From assembly GCA_013397695.1 (NCBI GenBank), contig VYZI01000068.1, positions 2,697,523 to 2,761,522 of the forward strand: DNA of 64,000 bases, written 5' to 3'. The notes below the pieces were generated by a model, which was given only the letters and a program-made list of their open reading frames with translations, was not told the DNA's origin and made no database searches. How positions within the stretch are numbered: position 1 is the stretch's first letter; every line of letters begins with the position of its first letter. The translations under genes and the position numbers were made by a program. Positions 51,401 through 55,410 of the stretch are shown in pieces. This DNA is from Centropus unirufus (Eukaryota > Chordata > Aves > Cuculiformes > Centropidae).

Positions 51401-54400
51401 TGGCACAGATACTATAGAAATACAGTTTTATCTTTGAGTTGTATTCTATGCTGGACTTCTGTGAAAGGTACTTTTTTCAGTTATTTGTGGATTGCAGTCA
51501 ATGTTTACATTCCATCTGCCATCACTGTCGAAGTCAATGTTGCTGTCACAATGTGATGAGATGTGTTACTGAAATCCTTGCAGTGCTTTGAATGTCTCTT
51601 TTGGGAGATATGTTTTTATTCCTTCATCTCTTTATGTAAGAAACTGTTTTAATACATTTTAGATTAGATTTCTGTAATTTGTATTCTTATTCTCACTTCT
51701 ATGTTAATCTACTAGCTCTAGGTCTGTTTGACCTTCTCTTCTAGGAGCCTTGCTGATTAAACAATTCAGCAACCTCATGTTTAGACAACAACCTTAATGA
51801 AGAACATTTTACTTTTGAAGGAAGATGGAAGCAGCAATAAAATACGTTACCTATGTGTATATGAATATAAATAATATAAATGTAAAAATAATATAAATGT
51901 ACATGTGCACACATACACCTACACACACATATCCACATATATGTGAACCTTAATCTTTGTTCAGTTATCCTATTCCCAGGTAAATTACTCTGAATCCTAG
52001 GTTGGGAGAGATACCCTACCTTATATTTTTTGTTTCCTTCTCAGTGTGTTTGGATACATTTCCAGTTTCTACTTAGTCCAAGTCAGAACACACAGTGCAA
52101 GCCACATTCCACTACCCAGTCACATTATCAAAACAGCAAACTAAATAAGTTCCTAGTCTAAATCCTGAACCTCACCAGCTACTCTCCCTTCAGCAAGCCC
52201 TGCTGCATTTGGATACTGTTTTGAATGCAAATTTTCTTGAACAAAAATATTTTAAGTGAATAAATTAAGGTAAAAATTCTGATCTTTACCTTAATTCTTT
52301 CATCAGTAAAAATTATACGGCAAATTAAAAAAAAAATAAAATCAGCCCTGCTGCCAGAAAGTTTTTCACCATTACCAGCATTTGATCTCTACTTCACTGA
52401 GAGCTGGCTGCTTCTACAGTGTTGAGAAAAAATAAATGCTTTGTAGAGCTTGGCAGGAAAGTGAAAAAGAATATTTACCTGTGTAATGCAAAAGACAGTG
52501 ATATATCAGCTGTTAAAACGAACCAGCAACAGGAAGTTACCAGTTATGATTTAGAAAAATTGGCAGAATAACACTGTTGATCTCTAAATTGGGCTTCTCC
52601 ACCCCTTGTTGCTAACTTGGATAAATCTTGTCTGTCTCCCTCTTTCCTGGTAGCCTTGCAGTCCCTCAGGCTTTGAAGTCCAACTGCAAGGCCATGTGTT
52701 GCTCCCTCTCTTGCCGTGATGTGTTGCACAGGGAGTACACGGCGGAACAGGACAGCATTTATCACGGTGCTCTCACTGCTGATCATGGCCATTCTGAGCC
52801 TTTGCTCCTTTGCTTCGGAGAGGCCAAACTCACAGTGCCGTTTCAGAAACTTGATAGATTGGCATTTAGAGTCGAGGTTTAGCCTCTAGCCCTGACCCAG
52901 ATCACACGAAGTATAAATGTATGCCCTGCCTGCATCTTTCTTCTGAGCAGCTCTTCGCAAACCATTGAAATGATACCCCCCACTGCCCTCCTTACTTTTA
53001 AGCTCTTAAAATTCTCCTTGACTTGAGGGAGGAAACTGAAAAAAATTACATCAGCCTTAATACTCCTCAAACATTATTTCCCCTCATCACTTCCTTTCTC
53101 TCATCTCTGTTATAATTTGGATTTAATTTACTGTCTGTAGTTGCAACTGGGCAGTGAAGAAGAGTGTGTGTATGTGTGTGGGTATATATAATAAATTAAA
53201 AAAATAGTTACCCTTCTATTCTCCACTCAAGCTCATCTTAAATATAACTTTATTTTAGAAAGGTCTTGCTTTACAGGATGATGTAAAAATGTTTTCATCT
53301 TTGGAATATAATTTGGGAATAATGAAAATGAGGTAAGGATTTACTTTGCCTTATTTTCAATAGCTGTGTAAGCTTATTATTTTTATACTAGCAAAATAAG
53401 GTATTAATTAATATGATAATCATATGGAATGTTTTAATTTGCTTTAGAATAAATAACATTATTTCCTTACTTAAAAGTAGATGAATAAAACAAGGACTAT
53501 ATTAAAATTTTCTAAAAGTTATATTTCTTCAGACTGAATTAACATCTGTATTTTTTGGGGGGACAGGTGCAGTAGACTCAGGATCTTCTTCTTCCTCATC
53601 ATCATCCAGCTTTGTGAATGGTGCTACCAGCAAAAATCTCCCAGCTGTCCAAACTGTTGCTCCAATGCCAGAGGATTCAGCTGAAAACATGAGGTATTCA
53701 AGTTCTATCATTTTATATTAAGTATAATTTCTCCCCCTGTGACAAATTCATATGTACATATGTCTTGTCAAGTTTTAAAAGGGAAGAAAGACTCTTAAGG
53801 GGTACCATCCTCAGCACACTGCTGATGTTTGCAAACTATTGCTAGGTTTGTATCCTCAGACAAAGGAACATTATTTCAGGTATTTAAGAAGCAAAGAGAA
53901 GTTGCAACATATCTTCTCATTGTACAGAGAGAAATTAAGGAACACTGTGCTTCAAAGGTTGTATAGGCTCAGCAGGCAGAGAAGTATAAACACAAAGGCA
54001 AAGTGATTTACGTGGGATCATGCTCCCTCAAAGGTGAAAAAAAGCAATATTGGTTTTCTTGATACTTGTGCAAGAATGGTTCCTCATGCACTTCCTTATC
54101 TAGCATTGCGGTGCCAGAAGTTTTAAATTGAAAGCTTGATCAAAATAGCAAGTTACTTGTGATTAGTTTGGGTGAATAAAACTCTCTTTTCAAGCCTTCA
54201 AATGTATATAAAATAATGAGATGCATATAAGCTGAGACAGGTGAAATAGCCTTACATTTGAATAGCTGATATTATCATATTCCAAAACAAGAATAAACAT
54301 GTATTTGTTCTAGAGTACTCTGTAAATGCTGTCGAACTTATGATGCTGGCACACCACTGGCTCCGACATGATATTTACATTTACTTAAATCCATTTAAAC

Positions 54401-54667
54401 ACTGTAAAGTTTAATCAAATTATGGTCTACTTCTTCTCTAAAGAAGCTTACAGCAACTTTTGAAAACAGATGTGATTTGACATCATTTAACTTCTGTGGT
54501 TTAAATGTTCCTCCAATCATGGTCTCTGTTTTTCTACAGCATAACTGCAAAGCTTGAAAGGGCCTTAGAAAAGGTGGCCCCTCTCCTGCGAGAAATTTTT
54601 GTTGATTTTGCCCCTTTCCTGTCCCGAACATTGTTGGGCAGTCATGGACAAGAGCTGTTGATTGAAG
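381..54667 (+). CDS. NBEA: Neurobeachin, internal part of the gene (20 exons; both ends outside the window)
   Basis: Joined exons: 381-443, 551-648, 2590-2682, 5778-5886, 6305-6386, 6591-6714, 7037-7229, 7481-8500, 11519-11736, 13224-13377, 19595-19603, 21991-22171, 23902-24032, 25092-25199, 26752-26920, 28289-28384, 39410-39848, 49624-49778, 53567-53693, 54540-54667. All phases match, giving 1,232 uninterrupted codons plus one base. Neurobeachin is a brain-enriched BEACH-family scaffold of about 2,900 residues that anchors PKA and works in membrane trafficking near the trans-Golgi and at synapses (established knowledge). I identify it from near-identity with the mammalian protein as I remember it, for example SGLSSQTTGAKGGMEI, DLGFRGMPMTEEQRRQF and LPLLSAATSPT. 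The paralogue LRBA has the same architecture but diverges strongly in exons 8 and 17-19, so NBEA is preferred. Order seen: armadillo-like helices, acidic AKAP region, more helices, Ser/Thr/Pro linker, start of the pre-PH helical region. Start codon, N-terminal lectin-like domain, PH-BEACH and WD40 lie outside. Confidence 0.96.
551..648 (+). CDS. NBEA: NBEA exon 2 in window
   Basis: 98 nt, starting in phase 0 and ending after two bases of an Arg codon. It reads DENIHDVLQLLVALM and ends FDQRNGIR with the next exon. The acceptor is gtcacacag and the donor is acg|gtaaga. It is helical and leucine-rich, continuing the armadillo-like repeats. Confidence 0.93.
649..2589 (+). other. NBEA intron, 1.9 kb
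   Basis: AT-rich intron. The one clear structure is an imperfect 61-nt hairpin at 1555-1615 (separate entry). A 77-codon open frame on the minus strand (2033-2266) has no recognisable product and is taken as chance. Confidence 0.8.
1555..1615. repeat. Imperfect inverted repeat (hairpin)
   Basis: The two ends, gtgcactctcc and ggagagaatgcac, are complementary except for a two-base AA bulge. The inner part pairs tgtttaaac with gttgaaac with one mismatch and leaves a loop of about six bases (gtctgt). About 20 base pairs can form over 61 nt. It could be a miniature transposon remnant, a structured RNA, or a chance inverted repeat. No target-site duplication is obvious. Confidence 0.5.
2590..2682 (+). 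CDS. NBEA: NBEA exon 3 in window
   Basis: 93 nt. Its first base completes the Arg codon from exon 2 and its last two bases begin a Lys codon. It reads VIYKLLASKSESIWVQAL and ends FLKHLGHK. The acceptor is cttttttag and the donor is taa|gtaagt. An amphipathic, Leu-rich helix pair fits the armadillo-like region. Confidence 0.93.
2683..5777 (+). other. NBEA intron, 3.1 kb
   Basis: AT-rich intron with short direct repeats (for example ataaacttataaa, repeated around 4270-4305) and the only ambiguous base of the window, n at 4835. Around 3340-3430 a stretch with 'ctgctggggttaaccc' is vaguely reminiscent of avian endogenous-retrovirus LTR sequence, but I cannot support that call. I see no other gene. 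Confidence 0.75.
5778..5886 (+). CDS. NBEA: NBEA exon 4 in window
   Basis: 109 nt. Its first base completes a Lys codon and it ends in phase 0. It reads RKVEIMHTHSLFTLLGERL and ends TTYNTLYE. The acceptor is cttccag and the donor is gag|gtacaa. The segment is conserved and helical. Confidence 0.94.
5887..6304 (+). other. NBEA intron, 418 nt
   Basis: Short AT-rich intron with a poly-A/T-rich 3' part and tctgttttag acceptor. I see nothing else in it. Confidence 0.85.
6305..6386 (+). CDS. NBEA: NBEA exon 5 in window
   Basis: 82 nt, in frame at the start and ending after one base. It reads ILTEQVCTQVVHKPHPEP and ends TVKIQNP. The acceptor is ctctgttttag and the donor is caa|gtaagc. A 204-nt intron follows. 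Confidence 0.93.
6591..6714 (+). CDS. NBEA: NBEA exon 6 in window
   Basis: 124 nt. Its first two bases complete a Met codon and its last two begin an Arg codon. It reads ILKVVATLLKNSTPSAEL and ends SNSRENR. The acceptor is ctttcaaag and the donor is aag|gtatgt. It encodes two amphipathic helices of the armadillo-like region. A 322-nt intron (6715-7036) without other features follows. Confidence 0.94.
7037..7229 (+). CDS. NBEA: NBEA exon 7 in window
   Basis: 193 nt. One base completes Arg, then 64 codons end in phase 0. It contains CSVWQDWMFSLGYINPKN, then MVYNIFRILLYHAIKYEWGG and ends WVDTLSIAHSK. The Trp- and Tyr-rich sequence is strongly conserved in NBEA/LRBA proteins. The acceptor is cactttag and the donor is aag|gtaaga. 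Confidence 0.95.
7308..7320 (-). promoter_or_regulatory. CTCF-type core motif in the intron between exons 7 and 8
   Basis: GCCATCTGGTGGC matches every position of the vertebrate CTCF core in its reverse form (GCCMYCTRSTGG). It lies in a 251-nt intron, just upstream of the giant exon 8. CTCF at intronic sites can affect looping or exon inclusion (established). Occupancy here is inference only. Confidence 0.45.
7481..8500 (+). CDS. NBEA: NBEA exon 8 in window: long acidic exon with the PKA RII-binding helix
   Basis: 1,020 nt, exactly 340 codons, phase 0 at both ends. The first ~20 residues finish a helical region (VTYEAHKEYLAKMYEEYQRQ), then a Lys-rich patch (KKGKKG). The rest is acidic, Ser/Thr-rich and probably disordered, for example EIEDLSQSQSPESETDYP and SIISDTERSDDGKEAG. 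Residues ~146-164 of the exon (7916-7972) hold an amphipathic helix, SLLDNVYSAAVEKLQNNVH, with hydrophobic residues spaced as in A-kinase anchoring helices. This is the segment known to bind PKA RII in neurobeachin. The acceptor is tttgtcaag. The donor is non-canonical: acaacccag|gcaagt, a GC-AG intron. The open frame runs on to a stop at 8534-8536, but protein identity stops at 8500 and resumes at 11519 (AVQGRS). Confidence 0.95.
7916..7972 (+). other. NBEA: Amphipathic AKAP-type helix (PKA RII-docking site) within exon 8
   Basis: Residues SLLDNVYSAAVEKLQNNVH place L, L, V, Y, A, V, L and V on one face with a spacing that fits an RII-binding amphipathic helix. Neurobeachin was originally described as a PKA-anchoring protein with high-affinity RII binding in this part of the molecule (established). 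The exact boundaries are my inference. There is no proline or glycine inside, and the helix is unchanged from the mammalian sequence as I recall it. Confidence 0.75.
8501..8506 (+). promoter_or_regulatory. Non-canonical GC splice donor
   Basis: The intron starts gcaagt after ...acaacccag. Apart from the C at +2, the donor is a perfect consensus (CAG|GCAAGT), which is the usual pattern of functional GC-AG introns. The matching acceptor is tgatatag|gcagta at 11518. No GT within the preceding coding sequence would restore the conserved junction QAVQGRS. Confidence 0.85.
9658..9674. repeat. Poly-A tract
   Basis: A run of 17 adenines in the intron, followed by gaaaaa. There is no recognisable retroposon body next to it. 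Confidence 0.9.
11519..11736 (+). CDS. NBEA: NBEA exon 9 in window
   Basis: 218 nt, 72 codons plus two bases. It reads AVQGRSVTQQDRDLRVDLGF, then RGMPMTEEQRRQFSPGPR, and ends LFALETDVHVWR. The acceptor is tgatatag and the donor is aag|gtaggt. It is a very conserved segment that closes the acidic linker and returns to folded helical sequence. Confidence 0.95.
11737..13223 (+). other. NBEA intron, 1.5 kb
   Basis: AT-rich intron with a TA/CA microsatellite at 12172-12209 and a short tttatttatttatta repeat near 12466-12485. I see no other feature. Confidence 0.8.
12172..12209. repeat. (TA/CA)n microsatellite
   Basis: gtgtgtatatatatacacacacacatatatatatat: alternating purine-pyrimidine dinucleotides in three short blocks. 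The sequence is self-complementary, so it could form a hairpin or Z-like DNA. Confidence 0.9.
13224..13377 (+). CDS. NBEA: NBEA exon 10 in window
   Basis: 154 nt. One base completes a Ser codon, then 51 codons end in phase 0. It reads HSTKSVMDFVNSNENIIF and ends GGILPLLSAATSPT. The acceptor is tttttgcag and the donor is act|gtaagt. It joins either to the microexon at 19595 or, if that is skipped, directly to exon 12; both keep the frame. Confidence 0.95.
15641..15885 (-). mobile_element. CR1 LINE fragment, minus orientation
   Basis: It starts with the reversed CR1 3' end (agaatcggaatcacacggag, then ggaaggggatctctggaggtcacctgg). It continues through the CR1-typical 'ttccaccacctccctgggcaacc' stretch to the 'ttcaggtggaactt..ctgtgttttag' stretch at about 15870. 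It is 5'-truncated and decayed, with no intact frame. CR1 is the dominant retroposon of birds and reptiles. Confidence 0.85.
15930..15992 (+). mobile_element. CR1 LINE 3' end, plus orientation
   Basis: tatcaacctcaaccattctatgattctat, followed by degenerate copies of the 8-bp CR1 tail repeat (gattttgtgattctg). This is a CR1 3' terminus in the opposite direction to the fragment ending about 45 nt upstream. Only about 60 nt are recognisable. Confidence 0.75.
19595..19603 (+). CDS. NBEA: NBEA 9-nt microexon (GSK), with an alternative 24-nt form
   Basis: The nine bases ggttctaag encode Gly-Ser-Lys between a cccag acceptor (19591-19594 plus preceding bases) and donor aag|gttagt. I recall the mammalian protein reading ...SAATSPT-GSK-TELENIEV..., which requires exactly this insertion between exons 10 and 12. 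A second donor, gct|gtaagt at 19619, lies 15 nt further on and would give a 24-nt exon encoding GSKVSTAA. Both forms, and skipping, keep the frame. Two TGC motifs within 11 nt of the acceptor (ttgcatgcccag) and an upstream pyrimidine-rich tract match known neuronal microexons controlled by SRRM4. Exon identity is well supported; the longer form and the regulator are inference. Confidence 0.85.
19604..21990 (+). other. NBEA intron, 2.4 kb
   Basis: Intron between the microexon and exon 12. It starts with a TGCTGCTG run and the alternative donor at 19619. The remainder is AT-rich without a recognisable repeat or gene. Small open frames at 20066-20379 and 21195-21816 are taken as chance. Confidence 0.75.
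21991..22171 (+). CDS. NBEA: NBEA exon 12 in window
   Basis: 181 nt, 60 codons plus one base. It reads TELENIEVTQGMSAETAV, then FLSRLMAMVDVLVFASSL and ends GGLMRQCLRL. The acceptor is ccttttaaag (A at -3) and the donor is ttg|gtaagt. The hydrophobic helices are strongly conserved. Confidence 0.95.
22172..23901 (+). other. NBEA intron, 1.7 kb
   Basis: A minus-strand CR1 copy occupies about 22354-22978. The rest is AT-rich with no other recognisable feature. It ends in a cttctttttag acceptor. Confidence 0.8.
22354..22978 (-). mobile_element. CR1 LINE, 5'-truncated, minus orientation, with decayed reverse-transcriptase C-terminus
   Basis: It begins with the reversed CR1 tail (cagaatcacagaattacag) and ends near ggccagcctggtacactg. 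Read on the minus strand, 22760-22407 still shows the C-terminal signature of CR1 ORF2: KELGLFSLDKRRL, then GDLITLNKHLKGG and SNRTRGSSLKL. The catalytic part of the reverse transcriptase is missing and the remaining frame has diverged, so it is a dead copy of about 620 nt. Confidence 0.9.
23902..24032 (+). CDS. NBEA: NBEA exon 13 in window
   Basis: 131 nt. Two bases complete a Val codon, then 43 codons. It reads CCVAVRNCLECRQRQRER and ends LQGVTASAATK. The first half is near-invariant. The second half (VNKTSLISSKTQEALQ) is the most diverged piece of the protein here compared with the mammalian sequence I recall. A gag repeat (agagagagag) underlies QRERV. The acceptor is tctttttag and the donor is aag|gtaaaa. 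Confidence 0.93.
24033..25091 (+). other. NBEA intron, 1.1 kb
   Basis: AT-rich intron. A short inverted repeat, cttggtctacttcaaagaccaag, lies at 24248-24270. An open frame at 24838-25035 has no recognisable product. I see nothing else. Confidence 0.8.
25092..25199 (+). CDS. NBEA: NBEA exon 14 in window
   Basis: 108 nt, 36 codons, in frame at both ends. It reads APLENVPGNLSPIKDPDR and ends NRLRAVVFRDV. The acceptor is tttattcttag and the donor is gtg|gtgagt. Being a multiple of three in phase 0, it could be skipped without a frameshift, but the sequence is highly conserved. Confidence 0.94.
25200..26751 (+). other. NBEA intron, 1.6 kb
   Basis: AT-rich in its first part. A block of complex, less AT-rich sequence at about 26140-26520 contains E-box (cagatg) and SOX-like (aacaatgg) motifs and may be a conserved non-coding element. 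Minus-strand open frames at 25694-26063 are taken as chance. Confidence 0.7.
26752..26920 (+). CDS. NBEA: NBEA exon 15 in window
   Basis: 169 nt, 56 codons plus one base. It reads DDSKQAQFLALAVVYFISVL, then MVSKYRDILEPQRETARS and ends EINSPTST. The acceptor is unusual: the last bases are ctccaaaaaag, so the pyrimidine tract (cttccttttactcc) is set back and the -3 base is A. The donor is cag|gtacat. Confidence 0.95.
26921..28288 (+). other. NBEA intron, 1.4 kb
   Basis: AT-rich intron with a short direct repeat (gttattctatag twice in 27062-27092) and a G-run (ggggtggggggggag) near 27539-27553. I see no gene or classified repeat. Confidence 0.8.
28289..28384 (+). CDS. NBEA: NBEA exon 16 in window
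   Basis: 96 nt. Two bases complete a Val codon, then 31 codons and one base. It reads VVIPSIPHPSLNHGFLAK and ends EQSFAHSFYK. The acceptor is ttctccacag and the donor is aag|gtaata. It is skippable in frame by length. Confidence 0.94.
29661..29676. repeat. Poly-T tract
   Basis: A run of 16 thymines in the intron, with no attached retroposon that I can recognise. Confidence 0.9.
30838..31672 (-). mobile_element. CR1 LINE, longest copy in the window, minus orientation
   Basis: It starts with two copies of the reversed tail repeat (atcatagaatcatagaatgg) and runs through the CR1 3' end. It goes on into the C-terminal half of the reverse-transcriptase frame, decayed. Around 31640-31560 the minus strand still gives a WACMNLLRFNKAKCKVLHLG-like stretch, typical of CR1 ORF2 downstream of the FADDTKLS motif. 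The FADD catalytic motif itself is not present. The copy breaks off near 31672. The 152-codon open frame on the plus strand (31104-31562) is a shadow of it. Confidence 0.9.
31673..32450 (-). mobile_element. Unclassified interspersed-repeat sequence adjoining the CR1 copy; possibly LTR-derived at its right end
   Basis: This stretch is distinctly less AT-rich than the surrounding intron and resembles sequences I know as repeated in bird genomes, such as 'caggtggcctgtag' near 31866. The right end, with 'ataactaaaacatccctatg' and 'ccagtcacaaccaacacagg', is reminiscent of avian endogenous-retrovirus LTR or related repeats. I cannot name a family or define ends, and see no coding potential. Short open frames on both strands are uninformative. 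Strand is a guess. Confidence 0.4.
33348..33363. repeat. Poly-A tract
   Basis: Sixteen adenines after agtgagc. It sits directly upstream of a pyrimidine-rich segment. It does not end a recognisable retroposon. Confidence 0.9.
39410..39848 (+). CDS. NBEA: NBEA exon 17 in window
   Basis: 439 nt. Two bases complete a Glu codon, then 145 codons and two bases. It reads TPTVFPENIKDKETPTPV, then SSIPHTDSGIGDEQMP, TSTGPDAMSELLSTLSSEVK and GINVKEILKSLVAAPVEI, ending ILPMQFHSFD. It is Ser/Thr/Pro-rich and mostly linker-like, with two short conserved helical stretches (AMSELLSTL and VKEILKSLVAAPVEIAE). The first 40 residues are the least conserved. The acceptor is tttcactacag and the donor is cag|gtatat. 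Confidence 0.95.
40256..40277. repeat. Near-perfect palindrome (22 nt)
   Basis: ccatggcaaattg followed by tttgcatgg: the two halves, ccat-ggcaaa and tttgc-atgg, are complementary with one extra base. The core GCAAA-TTG-TTTGC and the adjacent TTTGCAT resemble POU-type sites. Confidence 0.55.
42880..43640. promoter_or_regulatory. Candidate conserved non-coding element (intronic enhancer-like block)
   Basis: About 760 nt of complex sequence with balanced base composition and several CpGs, set in a very AT-rich intron. It contains a TAATTG homeodomain-type site (43201-43206), E-box CACCTG (43212-43217), and a PBX/MEIS-like pair TGATTG...CTGTCAG (43253-43266), all close together in about 70 nt. 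There is no repeat signature. NBEA introns are known to hold regulatory elements around the nested developmental gene MAB21L1 (established in general); that this block is one of them is inference. Confidence 0.45.
46631..46638. promoter_or_regulatory. Perfect CRE palindrome
   Basis: TGACGTCA, the full CREB/ATF site, lies in an AT-rich intron within gtatgacgtcagaaagc. A lone motif in deep intron sequence may well be chance. Confidence 0.3.
49193..49230. repeat. Short imperfect tandem repeat (aacttcag)
   Basis: Three copies of taacttcag-like units separated by short spacers (ataacttcagtatcaaataacttcaggtaacttcag), preceded by an A run at about 49172-49183. Confidence 0.75.
49624..49778 (+). CDS. 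NBEA: NBEA exon 18 in window
   Basis: 155 nt. One base completes an Arg codon, then 51 codons and one base. It reads SVVVPVKKPPPGSLAVTT, then GLPPGSTPNIFAATGATP and ends SMINTT. It is low-complexity, rich in Gly, Ala, Thr and Pro, and probably disordered. The acceptor is tttttccacag and the donor is cag|gtattg. Confidence 0.94.
51851..51945. repeat. AT/CA-rich simple repeat
   Basis: It consists of repeated ataatataaatgta units (two near copies in 51870-51901) followed by a CA-rich stretch (cacacatacacctacacacacat). Confidence 0.8.
53161..53191. repeat. (TG)n/(TA)n microsatellite
   Basis: gtgtgtgtatgtgtgtgggtatatata, an interrupted TG run followed by TA. Confidence 0.85.
53567..53693 (+). 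CDS. NBEA: NBEA exon 19 in window, with nine-serine run
   Basis: 127 nt. Two bases complete a Gly codon, then 41 codons and two bases. It reads AVDSG, nine serines (tct/tcc/tca/agc codons mixed, so not a pure triplet repeat), FVNGATSKNLPAVQTVAP and ends EDSAENM. The acceptor is unusual: ttttttggggggacag, with six Gs between the T run and the AG. The donor is gag|gtattc. An upstream AG (cttcag at 53532) would add 34 nt and shift the frame, so it is not used in the conserved product. Confidence 0.93.
53694..54539 (+). other. NBEA intron, 846 nt
   Basis: AT-rich intron ending in a tctgtttttctacag acceptor. I see nothing else in it. Confidence 0.85.
54540..54667 (+). CDS. NBEA: NBEA exon 20 in window (last one seen)
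   Basis: 128 nt. One base completes a Ser codon, then 42 codons and one base. It reads ITAKLERALEKVAPLLREIF, then DFAPFLSRTLLGSHGQ and ends ELLIE. It starts the helical region (probably the DUF1088 part) that precedes the PH-BEACH module. The acceptor is ttctacag and the donor is aag|gtactg. The continuation (G-L-V-C-M in the mammalian protein as I recall it) is not in the window. Confidence 0.95.
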
Positions 54668-55229
54668 GTACTGTTCTGTTATAATATTACATTATTTTAG
54701 CTACTAGTCATTTGATATGAACAATTTTTAATTTACTTTATGGTAACTATTTTCTATAGATAAATGAATTGGTTGTTAATGTGTTCCAATTCAATTCCTT
54801 GCATTTAATTTTGTTTAGATAAATTAAAAGAGATTATTCTCAAAGTAAGATGCTATGAAAAGATACAACCCATCATATTGAAAGGCAAAAACTTCTCTAT
54901 AGCTTGCTTTTTCCTCATCAGAATAATTAAATGTTTCAGGCAGACTTTCAGAAACTAGTAAAAAAGTACAATTAAAAATGACTTCAATGACTTCAATGAA
55001 TTGAAGACTGTGCTCCAACATTACTAATACAGGTATTTTTATTTTGTAGGGACACTAGTTGCTTAGGTAGATTGATTGGATTCAACAGGCAAACAAGGAA
55101 TTGTCCCTATAGGGAAATAAAAAGTGATGCTTTAGAAGGAAAGTATTCTTGAAGACTTTCGGGGATTTTTGTGGAGTTTTATACATTGTCTTTGCTACTT
55201 CATAGCTAAAATAGTTAAAATATTGCCTT

Positions 55230-55410
55230 GTAAGTGAGGCAGAGTGTAATGCAGAAATTGCGCAGAACATGAAAAAACAGCCCGCTGGTGCAGAAAATAA
55301 TGAATCAGTGCTAATGCAGCTAAGAGTGATGAGGAAATTTGCATGAGCATGCACTGCTCCCACATCAGATATCCAGAGGAATATGCGCAGCCAAGTAAAC
55401 CTTTTGTCTT
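55230..55410. promoter_or_regulatory. Candidate conserved non-coding element with POU octamer
   Basis: Complex sequence containing a perfect octamer ATTTGCAT (aaatttgcatgagcatg, near 55336-55343), tgctaatgcag, and two gcgcag motifs. No repeat signature. The combination resembles developmental enhancers; function is inferred. Confidence 0.35.

Larger units (their letters stand above)
49779..53566 (+). other. NBEA intron, 3.8 kb
   Basis: AT-rich intron with simple repeats at 51851-51945 and 53161-53191 and a less AT-rich complex block at 52580-52950 that may be conserved. A 131-codon open frame at 51161-51556 has no recognisable product. The 3' end carries an odd acceptor with a G run (see exon 19). 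Confidence 0.75.

Noticed and set aside
51161..51556. 131-codon plus-strand open frame in the 3.8-kb intron
   Set aside because: Composition follows the AT-rich intron (many Ile, Phe, Tyr, Val), there is no family resemblance, and it is not bounded by convincing splice sites in the NBEA frame.
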